Position numbers and translations under genes: made by a program | IMG/VR virus record: IMGVR_UViG_3300027801_002650 | Location: 16,840 to 80,839 of that record | Origin: a virus | DNA length: 64,000 bases | Direction: 5' to 3' (one strand) | Notes under the pieces: model-generated | The model's input: the letters and a program-made list of their open reading frames with translations, nothing else | Told to the model about the DNA's origin: nothing | The model's database searches: none | In this document: positions 38,301 through 49,400 of the stretch, in pieces | Position numbering within the stretch: the stretch's first letter is position 1 | Layout: the number at the start of each line of letters is the position of its first letter

Positions 38301-38491
38301 AGGTCTCCGTCAGAGTAAGAGGTGTTGGCTAACTTCGTGATTTGATCCTGTAAAATTGTCTGCGACTGCGTAAGTTCTCTGGCCTGTACTGCATACGATG
38401 GTCTGAATAAAACTCTGTAAAAATTATCGAGCTCTGAAAAATCGTCGTAGTAAGGACCTGAGGTAAAATTTAATGAATCTTGTACTGGCAT
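32306..38491 (-). CDS. DUF4815-family virion structural protein, 2,061 aa
   Basis: The N-terminus (SGPYYDDFSELDNFYRVLFRPSYAVQARELTQSQTILQDQITKLAN) has the signature of DUF4815, a large virion protein family of T4-like marine phages. Long β-rich regions follow, with a GxGY module near residues 1845-1910 (GLGYDYD, GGRVLGVNVTNQGTGYTG) and a C-terminal VPYLKSLRFFAFS. It occupies the position of the T4 gp9/gp10 genes after gp8, so a baseplate-periphery or fibre-attachment role is likely. A start at 38491 follows an AAGAG about eight bases upstream. Confidence 0.8.
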   Translation of the reverse strand: MPVQDSLNFTSGPYYDDFSELDNFYRVLFRPSYAVQARELTQSQTILQDQITKLANTSYSDGDLVSGGGIVIDTGLASIKLENQFDSVDLVASAFQNTVISGASDTTGTARAYVVGVVPRDAADMNTLIVRYFTDKQFGDGITVSTDDDGEQATTTSATGPSKIPNASNVASLVSVQESVYYMSGFLNYVPEQYLVLEKYSSAPDYSVGFYIDEIIVDENDANTSPSQSGVDLGRTLLDPANGSYNFNAPGATRFRQKLVLSKREYRGSSFVGNTFDRDANTKFLELFRIANGVVASSWASEDPVNIWHDTKEYERKSIKRQTLSISQNFGVKGTTNAQSVAVISGEGTSFTSDFKVGDIVYLSNQRYYGNGTVSTNGTGFITGTNTQFLADFDIGKKISISNKDYEIVAVSNDTQLYVEKQTEKYLSGQPYIVSPTAGANVVAVANDTQMTLNALVGDGTTQNIVNSNTYSLHIEPGILQLGNTVINYQRTETLPIRAPRELQYLDKISVGLPVQNYFLCSGIGAPNSIDAENLDQVLYLHTCISPNTASQTQLGSTVMATARMRDFIPYNIENVDQGKNEYATVLWNIKPQTLANTIGSVANLTFISLNGPTASLDDAYNGVTVEFTSGALKGQRTKIETYYQNTSCVVSEMPNEPLPGDGYRFIYQAKDVKAICVHDGLSVPTRLQISANNGVDSQGGSVLLSQSQESQFLYELPFEVSSIRDENGVINTKYVSRKVTNTNVTGGVGLTKSLSVSAPAGFTFTEYDNADVDAKKARELFAIFVTGTSDTLSTPVGNSLNFSSSYDTVSLSGGGSATKAKEVTFTIQDAGSASNVDVYFAAETETAVVPKQKTLFEGQSVIVTDPNKTVGLIDSLQTIDVFRIRAILDSQVDASGTPNALNPSDLSAAATGSSLSGANTVYATQNYEMYSGMEDNYYEWGGIKLIGEPPTGQIGIIFDYFRHVDSGGSYFCIDSYPNNIARNDLPVHVSATGKQYSMSNCLDFRPQRNNLGISSAAQNTDPIASETIDNTGQIWTSEFKKFPSIEYGISTSVAYYTARNDTIKIDSELDIEKLEGSDSAKPYAPIPRKSHYELTDVTTVPFSADPSDIRLMPADAEINPFYDLAVNFANQNMNDGHPNTVFSAFDNFEGHGKSDIDNIDFAASVDTYEKTVHPKIILNTYDLEYSSIASKNVDSYPSLIVAEAINDNTVFTNPYYTNTVPLNPFGRSAFRGQISITPQFNNWMDDTVRPSTIINTVGENDAFEKSIVPYKNAVMNLHQFHWYGVHSIRLTQRPKTSRQYGLLSDDIMQPVAPVQFTESIGGGAYERDLTTAFYMPKQTVYFSAEGMKAHANLFVYFDNERIDKDFIRFAKVIKFDDENIATALYNTGEEVRQAVSLETAVGIVVAIAKPSANQTSLYVIQTSDQDFSTTSVDTVDGQDSGARGQILTFEPAPTSLAVDQFGIVAGAYDLPAGRFTATDKVFRITNADDTDATATETTFAETTFYGKPFLPNNSTTRETLKRRADNNDANVYYTEVERQKTSSNFKRCFAQELYVDPSDYPRGLFLTGGFCYVANSDSFANTGLPLKISMRPMVDGFPSPSETLPFSEVLIQATEITQVIIPDSANDDTQTAFTFLNPVFCKPGKAYALCFDSDNPEYRLHMSRVGETLLNEEHRVPRFKHFLGLWRTNNHGRWDRDNNTTLTIDLHRAKFYNTPNSAAFFNVKDFPTVNAAYDNFYVRSPYMTFGNIAEPGFTYRSTSVATGTDLSYTTFRVNENYNFNVFGREGQQRVMANDSNTFVINVSMQTWDDRVSPVLDKDQMKLVTTENIINDATMVGSDFIVEEPGLGYDYDTTASGNTNATIALTGGGTYANGLEITVAELVVGPGGRVLGVNVTNQGTGYTGNVTATVLQKSGSTPPSTVAIIRAKSELDPYKGNCQARYISKIFATGANIPAKGLRVMAEGVRPGGTDVHVYFRAVSGFSKEKIYDAMYHKLEGTQNKYVYGDGITTFGWETPKDFIIRDKDEIVYDTYSTFQVKVVFTSADSTTVPYLKSLRFFAFS

Positions 38492-38532
38492 ATCCGTAAC
38501 TCTTATTCTGGGGCAGTCACCTGCCCCATTGA
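38492..38532 (-). other. Intergenic hairpin with GNRA loop
   Basis: In this 41-base gap, just after the gp8 stop, the minus strand reads GGGGCAG, GTGA, CTGCCCC (38510-38527): a perfect 7-bp GC-rich stem closed by a GNRA tetraloop. AGAATAAGAG follows, so there is no T-run. It could be a processing or stability element or a rho-type pause between the gp8 and DUF4815 genes. Confidence 0.6.
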
Positions 38533-40368
38533 TTAGAACTGAACAATTAGCTTGATATCTTCAACTTGGTCACTCGCACGTGAAACAGGCGAACGATTTT
38601 CTACATAAAGAATGTCCCCACGATACTTCAACATGTCAGGTGGATCCATGACCACACTTGAGGAAGTAGCATCATTTGCTGCGGTAACTGGGTCGGTAGC
38701 AACACCTGTAGGATCGGTAGTAGTGATACGCATGATTCGCTCTCCAACTTGGAAAGAACCAGCAACACTATCCCAACCTGTAGTGGCATTAGCACCTCGC
38801 GTAATTTCAGTAACACGGAGCATTGGGTAAATTTGAGGATCAGTTCCTGATCCAAGAGTTCCCGCAGTATTTGCATCTGCAGTATTGTTATAATCAACGA
38901 CAAACCCTTTAGCACCCGAAAGTGATCCAATGACCTGCTGGTCAGGAAGGTAATAATCGGAGGACGCACCAATTTGTGAACCAATCTTAATCTTGATGGT
39001 TTGATCAGCAAGAGTAGATGTGAACAGAGCAGCAGCATCTGCGTGCTGTATTGGATCGCGAACAAGTCCGATTTTCCGGAAGTCGTTTGAAACTGTAAAG
39101 GTGTTAGACTCAGAACCTTCGAGTCTTACGTTCAACATGACGTTGTAACCAAACAGTTCTTCTACCATATTATAACCTTGACCACCAACAGGACTTACGA
39201 GAGGTCGGAAGTCAGCAGCAGTAGTAACGGTAGCAGAAGCATTCTGTGTGATTGTCAAATCAGCTGTGTGATAACCAGATCCCACCTCTGCGATGCTGAT
39301 ATCGGTAATACTTGCAGTATTATCACCCGTAGCGTAAGCTAAGGCACCTGTTCCATCACCATTAATAGTGACAGTTGGGCCGATTTTAACATCATCACCT
39401 GCTGTAAGTGCAGCAGTAAGGTCATATGTGTATGCGGCATCAGCAACTTGTGAGCCGAGGTTTCCAGTATTCGCCTCTAATGTAAATGTAGTTCCGTTAT
39501 GAGCATCGATCTTAGCCAGGAGTCCTGGGGCAGAAGATGACTGCGAAACATAGATAGAGGAATCGACGAACGCATCCTGTGTAGGATTGGCACCACCATG
39601 ATTGGTGAAGTCAAGTACTACGTCAGGAGTTGCACCACCGAGAGTTGATGAAGAAACATCAGCACCGGAAAAGAGATAACCAGCACCATTACCGCTTGCG
39701 TTTCTCAACACAACGTCAATAGCACCATTAACTGCGTTATTCTCAATTTCCCACTGGTTTGTTCCGTCGTCAGGAATATATGTTTTCCCGTCTAAAGCAT
39801 CAACACCAAGAAGGGCGAAGTCGTCTGTTCTAACACGTCTAACTGGGACGAACGAAGTAGTAATAAACTTCAGTGCGTCGGCAGCTGTAATTGTGTAGAG
39901 GTATTTCCACTTATATCCATCAGAAGTTGTTTCTGACACACCAGCACTTGTATTAATACTGGAAGGCATAACGGTGGATTGTACCCCATGATTGTTGTAC
40001 ATACATTTGTAGACATTAAAGTCCTCAGTAACAACAAAGAAGGGTTTGCTATAAAGTGTAGCATCCTGGGAGTCAAATTGGTCATAGACTGTGCCAGTTG
40101 TCCAGTTGTAGCGATTAACTACGTGGGACACATCACCTGATATACATCTCTTTGCGAGAATCATATCATCCCAATGGCCATATTCTGTATTTTCTACAGT
40201 GTCCGTTGGGGAAGGTGGGGCAGAGTCAATATTGACACTACTTGCATCTAACCAGGGAGACACCTTACCGATGAATATGTACTGGTTAGTTCCCGAAGTC
40301 TCCGAGAATGCTTCCAGAAATTGTTCCGAGTTATGAATACGGAACTTATTCGTTACGATAGCAGGCAT
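38533..40368 (-). CDS. 8: Baseplate wedge protein gp8-like
   Basis: The 611-residue protein aligns with T4 gp8 at both ends: AIVTNKFRIHNSEQF at the start, SPWLDAS with APPSPTD soon after, TSDGYKWKYLYTI near residue 155, and RGDILYVENRSPVSRASDQVEDIKLIVQF at the end, matching the gp8 MIYMENRPP end. T4 gp8 has 334 residues; the extra length is a β-rich insert after about residue 200 with ITDISIAEVGSGYHT. gp8 forms part of the baseplate wedge. An AGGAG lies seven bases before the ATG. Confidence 0.88.
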   Translation of the reverse strand: MPAIVTNKFRIHNSEQFLEAFSETSGTNQYIFIGKVSPWLDASSVNIDSAPPSPTDTVENTEYGHWDDMILAKRCISGDVSHVVNRYNWTTGTVYDQFDSQDATLYSKPFFVVTEDFNVYKCMYNNHGVQSTVMPSSINTSAGVSETTSDGYKWKYLYTITAADALKFITTSFVPVRRVRTDDFALLGVDALDGKTYIPDDGTNQWEIENNAVNGAIDVVLRNASGNGAGYLFSGADVSSSTLGGATPDVVLDFTNHGGANPTQDAFVDSSIYVSQSSSAPGLLAKIDAHNGTTFTLEANTGNLGSQVADAAYTYDLTAALTAGDDVKIGPTVTINGDGTGALAYATGDNTASITDISIAEVGSGYHTADLTITQNASATVTTAADFRPLVSPVGGQGYNMVEELFGYNVMLNVRLEGSESNTFTVSNDFRKIGLVRDPIQHADAAALFTSTLADQTIKIKIGSQIGASSDYYLPDQQVIGSLSGAKGFVVDYNNTADANTAGTLGSGTDPQIYPMLRVTEITRGANATTGWDSVAGSFQVGERIMRITTTDPTGVATDPVTAANDATSSSVVMDPPDMLKYRGDILYVENRSPVSRASDQVEDIKLIVQF

Positions 40369-40398
40369 TTTATTCTCCTGTAAGTTTTAAAAAGTAAT

Positions 40399-40428
40399 AA
40401 AGCATCAATAGCTTTTTTATTTAGGTTT
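40399..40428 (-). promoter_or_regulatory. Possible late-promoter motif and leader hairpin upstream of gp8
   Basis: The gap between the giant gp7-like gene and gp8 holds AAACCTAAATA on the minus strand (40418-40428), about 50 bases before the gp8 ATG. It resembles T4-type late promoters (core TATAAATA) but is not exact. A weak AAAGC/GCTTT hairpin lies at 40399-40415 in the putative leader. The same 11 bases occur upstream of gp25 at 53357-53367. Confidence 0.4.
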
Positions 40429-40429
40429 A

Positions 40430-43400
40430 TCAATCAAGAGTCGAAACTCCGTCATGGGTATCAAACCTGATAAAGTCTTCAAAAACAATATCAGCAATCG
40501 TACGTGGATTACTAAGACTGTCTAAAATAATCTCAGATTTTGTGGCACGAATCGGTTCATCACTAAGAATGGTATGACCCTGTTGAGTCAATAACCAATC
40601 ATCTTGTTGAACCATATCGTACTTTTCTGTCAGCACAAAGTCATGCAAGGAATCATATCCCGCAATGATCGAATCACCATATCCGGTGAATAATTCCAGA
40701 TCTAAGTCAAATCCCGTTTCTGTAGTAATAAAGAAAGGAGATCCGCCCAATTCTGCGTCAAGGATCAATGTGTTGTATGTTCCCTCAGCAAGTATAAACT
40801 CATCCAGTTCTGTAGCAAGACCTCCTTCACCATCATAAACTTCTGTTATGATTGGGGTGTCGTCTTCCTCAGCTAAAATGAACTGCAGGGGTTCTTCTAT
40901 TAATAGGCCATGAAGTTGAACATCATCACCTTGGATGAATATTCTTCCCTGCCCATATTGTATTACGGCGTAAGACGTCTCAATGTGTCTCGTACCTTCT
41001 GTCGTGGCATCAACTAGAAAACTAAGATTTGCTATATCCCCTGTATCTGGGGGAATACCTACGTCAGAGAGTATACTTCCACCAAGGTCTGCGGTGATAG
41101 TGTTTGCGTATAGCTCAAAAATCTCAGTTGTGAGAGGTATCTCGTTAAGTTGGAGCACATGCTTTTCGACGTCTATAACATGACTTCGAATGTCTGTAGA
41201 ATGGATACTCCAATCGTAATCTATACTCGTTATTATCTGCGAGTTAGAGTTATTTAGGGCTGACGTTCCTCCGTTGAATTGGTCCCCTGTCGCAGTTATA
41301 TTGAACTGAATGACGGGTGTTATTTCAAAAGGAGCGAATTGAAACGGAACAAGATTCGTTACGTCAATCGTTACACCAGCATATGTAAAATCATACTCAG
41401 TTTTTAGCGATGTCGTATTTCCAGCAAAGGTATACGCTCCATTAACACTGATTGGTTGTGGAGGCACTAAAAATGGATCTATGTAATCAATTTCAATAGT
41501 CGATACATCACCAGCAAACAATGCAAATTGGTTGCTAAAGTCTGGCGTATCTTTTCCTAGACCCGAAGGTTTCCCTACGGTGAAATGGGTAGTATTAGCC
41601 CCACTCAAAAACAATGCATGAGAATTCATGATGGTGCTATCTACCAGAAAATTATTGGGCACACTTGAATATATACCTTTAATAGATTGCTGCATAAATC
41701 CATCATTTCGTCCGTTACCGAACGTCCAGATCTGAGTTGTATTCGCTGTGACACGTTTTAGATTCGGATCACGCACTCCTTCGATTGCTATGTTATTGGC
41801 ATCATCAACATACACAAAGGAACTTTCTTCTAAAGATTTCCAACCCATTGGATCAAGGCCAAATCCACTTCTATTATCATAACTGTTTCCTCCGATTTCT
41901 CTACCGGAAAGGGTTCGATTATGGGTTGCAACCAAAGCAACTTTCATACCATGCTCATAGAAAGTTGAAAACGATCCAGTATTAGATGAGGATCGCAATG
42001 TCTCTGGACCAGAGGCACCAACAGTAAATCCTTCAGGAACAGCTGTCGTGACCGTATTTACGGTCAACGGATGTGCTGAACTACTCAGTTCTGTTGTCTC
42101 TCCTGACTCGAGTTCGGAAAGATAGAAACGGAACTGGTTATTCAAAGGATCGTCGGTGCCTTCAATCCAACCTGTTTCAGGATCATCTGTTCTGAATTCG
42201 TTGATCCCTGCTCCACAATGTCTACCATTATAAGATATAGTTATTGAGTACCATTTATCGAGTCTTGTTCTATATCGATTTGGCCAATTATAAGGTACCG
42301 TGTCCGTTGGATCTATCTCTAGTCGCGTAATAAAAGTATTTGCACCATCGGGATCACCGTAAGTAAAAACCATGAATCGGTTGTTGATACCAAATCGAAA
42401 TCCAGGACCTTCATTGTCATTTGCCTGTGACCAAATCCACATTGGATCCCAATTATTACTATCTTGATTCCCTCTGTTATGTCCATCTAGGGATTGAAAG
42501 GTTTCAATATTAAACATAGCAGTTACTGTCCACTCATTATTAGCAGCAGAAATGTCACTGTCTTGTTGTTTAGCAAGTGGGTAACTGTCGTAGGTGTTTA
42601 TCCTTAGACCATTGGTATCATTTCTTCTGTGTACAAGTGCTGTATCTCCGATCGGTGTCCAGATTGTTTCATACGGGGTAACTCCATAATAGTTTGGTCC
42701 TCGATCTGTAACAGAGTATGGAAATACATCAGCGCATCCGACAATATCATAATCAAAGATTAATGACTCGAAACTCAGATCCAATGATACTGTAATTTGT
42801 GGAGTTATGAACGAGGTTAAATCCCAATGAATCACGTTTTCACCCAAATCGGATGTAGCAATTGTCCAGGCGTATACTATTCCCAAATGGAATTCATGTT
42901 CAGGTTCGGCAAATTCTGAGCCACCGATCAAGTTCCCAACAAGTATTGGATCATGTACTTCATGTATTGGAAGAACGATCGTGGATGCATCTATTGGAAG
43001 TTGGACATCCAATTCAAATTCATTTTGTCTATGGTACTGCGAATGTGTAATAATCTGTTGCCGTGGAACAAAGAGATAAAATTCTTCTTCCCACTCATGG
43101 GATTCTCTTACGATCAAGTCCTGCTCAGGCATATAGAGAATAGGTTCGTAGTATGAGTAAATGGTCGCAGTATTATATTCTACAATAAACTCAAAAGTCA
43201 ATGACCTTTCGTGCAGAGACGTTACAACACAGGCACCGATATCCTTTGGAGCAAATCCATCAACATCAGCAGGTGTGCCTCCATCCAGTATTTCTCTTAA
43301 ATCTGAGTCTTTAGAATAGGAACGATAGACAGGTGACTGAGGAAAGTTCCACCAGATTGTTCCAGCATTGAAAGGAACAAGGTGGTTATGAATTTCTCGA

Positions 43401-46400
43401 GATACTGTAACAGAAGCATCGTAGAAAATCGGATCAGACATTTCTAGTTGAGGTTCGCTATAGACTACTATAGATGTTAAATCAATTAAAAGAACATCTG
43501 CTCTGTCAGGTGGAGCAATATATGGTGGAGGAACCTCCAAATACAATTCTATTTCAATATGCCTTGGGAAAGTCTGAGGCATCCACCAGCGTGCTTGCTC
43601 GTCATTGATATGGTCACCATCTTCGTAAACCAAAAAGTTTCCGTCCTCAGTATAGAAATAGTAAGGAACGTTTTGTGCAGGTTTACGATTTGGCTCCCAC
43701 ATAACTGGAGTCAAATTCATAGGTTGAATGTCCCCAAAATCCAACTCGTAAGCAGGATAATCCTGGATAACACTCCATCCACGAGTATCTCGCCGGAGGT
43801 CACTTCCTTCTTGATTATACTCAGAGAACTGTCTGTCAACTAAATCCCAATTGTATACAAGATTTCTGATTGACTCTGGGATTTCTTCGTTTAGAATGTA
43901 ACCATTGTCCTCAAACGTAACAGCACTATTAGGATTATCATCTAACAAACAATGCCACCCACCAGATTCTGTTTCTAATCCGTAAGGGATGAGAGTATGA
44001 TCAATAACCCTTTGTTCTCCAGCAACGTATGCTAACGTGTCGGGCATTGATTGGGAATGATGATATTCTATTTCTACTGCCTCAGGATGCACGGAAAACT
44101 GTACATTGGCCTGCATATTATACTCTAACTGAGGACTATGAGTAGGGGTAAAGACACTAAAGGTCGTCGACGCATCATAGAAGCAGTAAATCTCTTTGTG
44201 ATACTCTACTGGAATATCACCGCATTCATCCTCTATTGCCAAGTACTCAAGTTGAAATCCTTGTGATTCTGTTACCATCCTTGAAGAAAAGTTACCAATA
44301 ACGTCTGTGTTTGCTACCTTCTGTTCGCTTGATTCTGTTATTAGTAGTTCCCCTGTAGTATTATACCCTATGTCAATTCCAATTTTTTCTGCTGAAGTGG
44401 TTACAAAGTCTGGGTAGTATGTTGAATGGTATTCGGGAGGTGTCATTATCAGTCTCTCGTACAACATCTGACTACTTGCTACGCTAGCAGTTTCCTGAAT
44501 CAAAAGTCCACACTGTCTTCCAAGTGGCAATTTAACAGCAGTACTGGTAGCACTGATAACCATTAATATGTCTATTTCAACAGCCGTAGGAATGGCAATG
44601 ATTTCCCCAATTTCAACATTAAAATCACCCAAGTCATTGAGAATAAACATTTCCATATTGATTGGTTTTACCACCTCAGGATTCAGCCAACCTTCGTCTG
44701 CCGCAACATGGACAGGCAAGTAATGATACTCAGTTGGTACTAATGGATTTCCGTGGCCACGTATTTCTATTTCGACATTCATCGAAGGAGTGGCATAAAG
44801 ATTCAGTGTTGGATAAATCTCTGGCTGAGTGGATCCTGATATGTGTAGTACGCTAGGTATTTGAGTATTGATGAAATCGTTATTGTGGTAAACAATAGTT
44901 GGTTCGGAAAAAGCAAACCAGTCTCTGTGAGTATGGACTGACCCGTTAGCACCTGCTTGCTGCCAATCAGCACTAAACTCTTCCGATAACATATTTCCAT
45001 CGTCTTCAAAGACTATCTGAAGATTTCCAGTTGGATCTTGATTCTGTTGCTCAGCGAAGAATACGAAACTATTGAAATCTGGCAAATCGGCTATGACTCT
45101 ATCATACCTAACCCTGTAAGGTTCTGGGATTGTAGTTGGATTGTCTCTCCAGTCCCTGTAGACTGTTCCGTCGTAATCAGATGGATGGCGTTCCTTATCA
45201 AAAAGAGGATTGTAAAAATTTTGAGTCGTTACGTCTATGGGGAGATCGAAGTCTATCTCGTTTTGCATCTCTGCATAAATCCTACCATCCAGTGCCCAGT
45301 AAGGATAATCAAAATTAATCGGATTCCAAACTGCCCCAGGAGTTGTATCTTCAATCTTGAGATAGAATGGAGCAGAAATCTCACCACCGAAAGTCATCTG
45401 TATTTCTTGTCTATAGAAACTTGCATTTCGTGTGATAAATGACCCAGATAATTCCTCTTCTATATGAAACTGAGGAGGATTAGTATCGGTCATTGTTGCT
45501 TCAAATGGCCCATAATGTGTGAAGTTGTACGTTGCTACATTTGCATCTCCATCAAGGTAGATGGCATTGCCCACGAACTGATCATAAACATTGTTGTCAC
45601 CACCGAAATTAAGAACTGCCCCACCGAGGTGAGTCACTGTGTATTCGTTGTTTGTGCCTGTAGGCGTAACCTTGTACTCGGAATAAACAAAATCTGTATT
45701 TAGGTGATCGAGAGAACCTGTATTAGCAGGTTGAATAGCAAAAAGTGATGCTGTAACATTTCTGTATTGGTGATCACCTGAGAAAATGCCTCCGGGGATA
45801 AATGTAGTCTCAGGAAGTTTTACTGTTAAACTGCCAAGAGAAGAAATCTCTGCTTTAAAATCTAACTGTTTCCCGTCGATCAATGTACCCTTGATACAGA
45901 CAATCTCTCCGATGTTAAAACCTGCTCCGTTCATATTATCAAAACGATAGAAGTTTCCAGGACCATCAATATTTGAACTGACAGTCATAATTCCATTAGA
46001 GGTGCCTGTAAATTTATGAGGTACGATGTCTGAGATAATAATTTTTTCAATCTCAGGACCTGTGTAATCAACTCCAGCATTATCCTTGATTCGAACAGTC
46101 TTAGCTGCTTCTGCTCCCTCGTAATATGAAATAGTAGTTTCAAATCCTGAGTTAAATCTATCAGTCGGGCCACCGAAATCAATCTTATGACCAGCAACAT
46201 ATACTGCCTCGTGTCTATTTAAACCCAAAGGTGTCATCGAATAGACAGCAGGATTTGCCAATGGAACTGATTCTATAGGGGAATCCTCGACCGTATACAC
46301 GTAAGTAGGACTTGAGCCACTTCCAATATTGAAGTTTGTATCGCCCCAAGGTGTAGTAGCAAATCCCATGTTCTTAATGAAAATAGTATCAGCAGTTTTG

Positions 46401-49400
46401 CCAAGATACATACCAAAACCAACACCATACATACTGCTAGAATCTGACAACCCAACCCGTAACCATTGACCAGGAGATATGCTGTTAAAATCAACAAACA
46501 TCATTATTCCCGGTGTTGAGATACTGGTAACATCTCTTAAACGTACATCAGCAATATGAGTCACACCATCAATAGTAAACTCCCCGTAGTTGTATCCTGG
46601 GAAAACATCAACTGTCATTAATGGGGCAGAGGGAGTTTGGGGAATGAACCAATTTTGTGGATATGACAGTGCTGAAGCAGTTGTATTTGAAGTCTGTATC
46701 GTTATAAGTGTTTCGGCAAGGAAATCAAATCCGTCGAACTCAAGAACCTGTGGTACTGTCTGTCGGATAATCGCGTTATGTATGCCTCCTCCGTAGATAT
46801 CCGATGGGCCACCCCAATCTAATACGGGACCTGATACACGAGCAACATTATAATTACTAGAACCTTCGTGAGTAAAGGTATAAACTGAAGGAACCTCAAA
46901 ACTCGGATTTCCACCTGACACAACTGTGAGGTTTTCGATCGAAGGATTTACAAGTCCTATCTCATTAATTTCTGCAGTAAAGTTTGCTCTGTTCAATAGA
47001 TTATTGGAAGCATCCTTGAGATTTACCCGTCCTTCAAAAGTATTAATGTCCCCACGTCGGAGACTTCCGCCATTGATTATATCACCGGAAATGTATGTGA
47101 CAACGAACCTGTCAGGTGTTAACATGTAATCAAGTCGATAAATACCGATCTCACCCGTATCTTTTTCTATGTAATAATTCACACCACTTGGTGTTGCAGG
47201 ATTAAATCCTGCTGCATCAGCTGATGCATATCCGTTTTGAAACCACAGGTAAGAGAAAGGAAGAGGAGGAGAAAAGACGAACACTTCATGGCTGAAGGGA
47301 CTTGAGAACACTGCGGCAGGAAGCATCTGACCACGAAACTCTTCGTAAGCAGATTCAACTGCCACTGCCAAATCATCGACACCATCGTCAATTAAGAAAC
47401 TGTAACCACTATGTTGATAATGTGGTTCAAATGCGTCGAACTCAATGTCAAATTTTTGCCCTACTGAAACACCCGTTATAGGATCTGAACTAAAATCTCC
47501 TCCGTTTACTATGAGGTCTGAAGAGTTGGATTGAGTTGCTACAATAGTAACACTATTGGCTGTCAGACCATAGTATGTCTCTGGAAGAAATGTCAAATCC
47601 TGAGCAGAATCTTCTGTGATCAAATCGTGTTTGTCTTCTTCTGTCAGAAGGTTGTTACCTTCTAGATCTATTCTATACCACGCACCCTCTGCTGAATCAT
47701 CGGGCACTTGATAGTAGTACCCACCTCTATAATCGTTTAGAGACTCATCGATCCATTTGATTTCTCCCAAGTCACGCAGGTATCTAAACTCTTTCCAATC
47801 AACTCTGGCACCATGCTGAAACTGTTTGTATGCAATAGCATCAGGGAACTCACCGTAAATGTAATCAGGTCCTGTAGTCTGGAACTGGTCTTCCATCAAC
47901 AATCCCTCAGGTCTCAGAATTGCATTCTCCGTAATAAATCGGGGCATCTGAGCGGTAAGTTCAGGATTATTGTATGTTTTTCCTGGTGTAATTACCCAAG
48001 TAACTGGCTGACCATTGGCGTAAAATAATCCGTCATGTAGTATTGGCTCATGAAGAATTTGAAGATTATAAAGTCTAGCATCCAAATCAGCATACTGATC
48101 TTCAGTATTTGCTTGCCAAGGAGAAATTGCGAAAGGAGCAACAGCACCATTTGCTGCTGTGTATAAGAACTCTTTCTCAAGATTAAAGAATGGTCGATCC
48201 AGAAATGGACCACCGAATGGCCCATTTGTATGTGAGTTAGCATCGAGGAGATAGTTGATATCGTGCTTAGCACCGTAATCACCACCCGAAAACATCTGAG
48301 CATTCACGTTTATGGTGATAATCATTTCACCGAAGAGTTGCTCACCAGCAACATGGAGAAGACGTTTTACCAGATCCCGATAGGTTGATAGCTCGAACCC
48401 TGACCGAATACTGTAGGAGAAATCCTGCCAGTAATAGGAGTCTTGAAGAACCTGCGGTGACGATAAGATACCGTTATACCCCTTCCACTCACCCTCGTAT
48501 TTAATAGTACCTGAAAGGATTGGAATAAGGTTCGCATTTAGTGCACCGAATGTTATGACATCGGATGCTGGTAAAAAGTCCTGACTAAAATCAGATCCTG
48601 GATCTCTTACCAGCATCTGGAAAATGGAATTGGTTGCGAGGTATGGAACATTAATAACCCCATCCGTTCCTTGCTTTCTGAAATCTTCGATCAATATACC
48701 ATCAAAACTCAACAGCAGGGTACCATTCGCATCTATAACTCGTAATGTTTGGTTAGCTAAGAATGGATCAGCGACGTCTTCCTCAAATAAAACCTTGAGA
48801 ACAAGAGAATCACCTTCTGCGAGCATCCTGTCTTCCTCATCAGGATCGTCTTCCATCATAACATAAAAGGTATCGTCGGCAGCAAGTGTCCAATCTTCTT
48901 GAGTAAAATACGATATGGATGATCTATCAAGCACACCAACAAGTTCTGCTCTTATTTCGCCGAATGCTGCGTTTCCATGAACATATGTCTTTAGTCCTCC
49001 AGGAATACTGGTCGTTCGGACTGTTTCCATTGCAGCAACCCTCGAGATCGGATAATCCGGATCCGTGGGTGACCAGCCATTAGCAAACACCATTGTGGAT
49101 TCGTCAGTAGTAATCTGCATTGTATTGTATGCAGAAACAGTGTACTTACCACCATCGCCACCGTAATCAACTTCTTCCTGAGTATTTGCTGTCCACGTAG
49201 GATAAACAGCTGTATTTGACCGTCCCTTAACTAAAGCAGAAGGAAGGTCAAAAAATTCAACACCCGTAGATATAACTGTAATTGACTGAATACCACCAAA
49301 GATTTCGTCTGTATAAACAGCAGCATCTTCGATTCTCATATCCTTGAACTGTACGTTTGCTGTAACAGAACCACCGTAGGTTGTATCATCTACCCTCTCA

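Noticed and set aside
40399-40418. Terminator on the plus strand (short stem followed by T-run)
   Set aside because: The stem has only five weak pairs and no plus-strand gene lies upstream within this block.
45038-45442. 134-aa plus-strand frame opposite the giant gp7-like gene
   Set aside because: Inside a long continuous coding frame, no ribosome site or motif seen, and isolated from other plus-strand genes.
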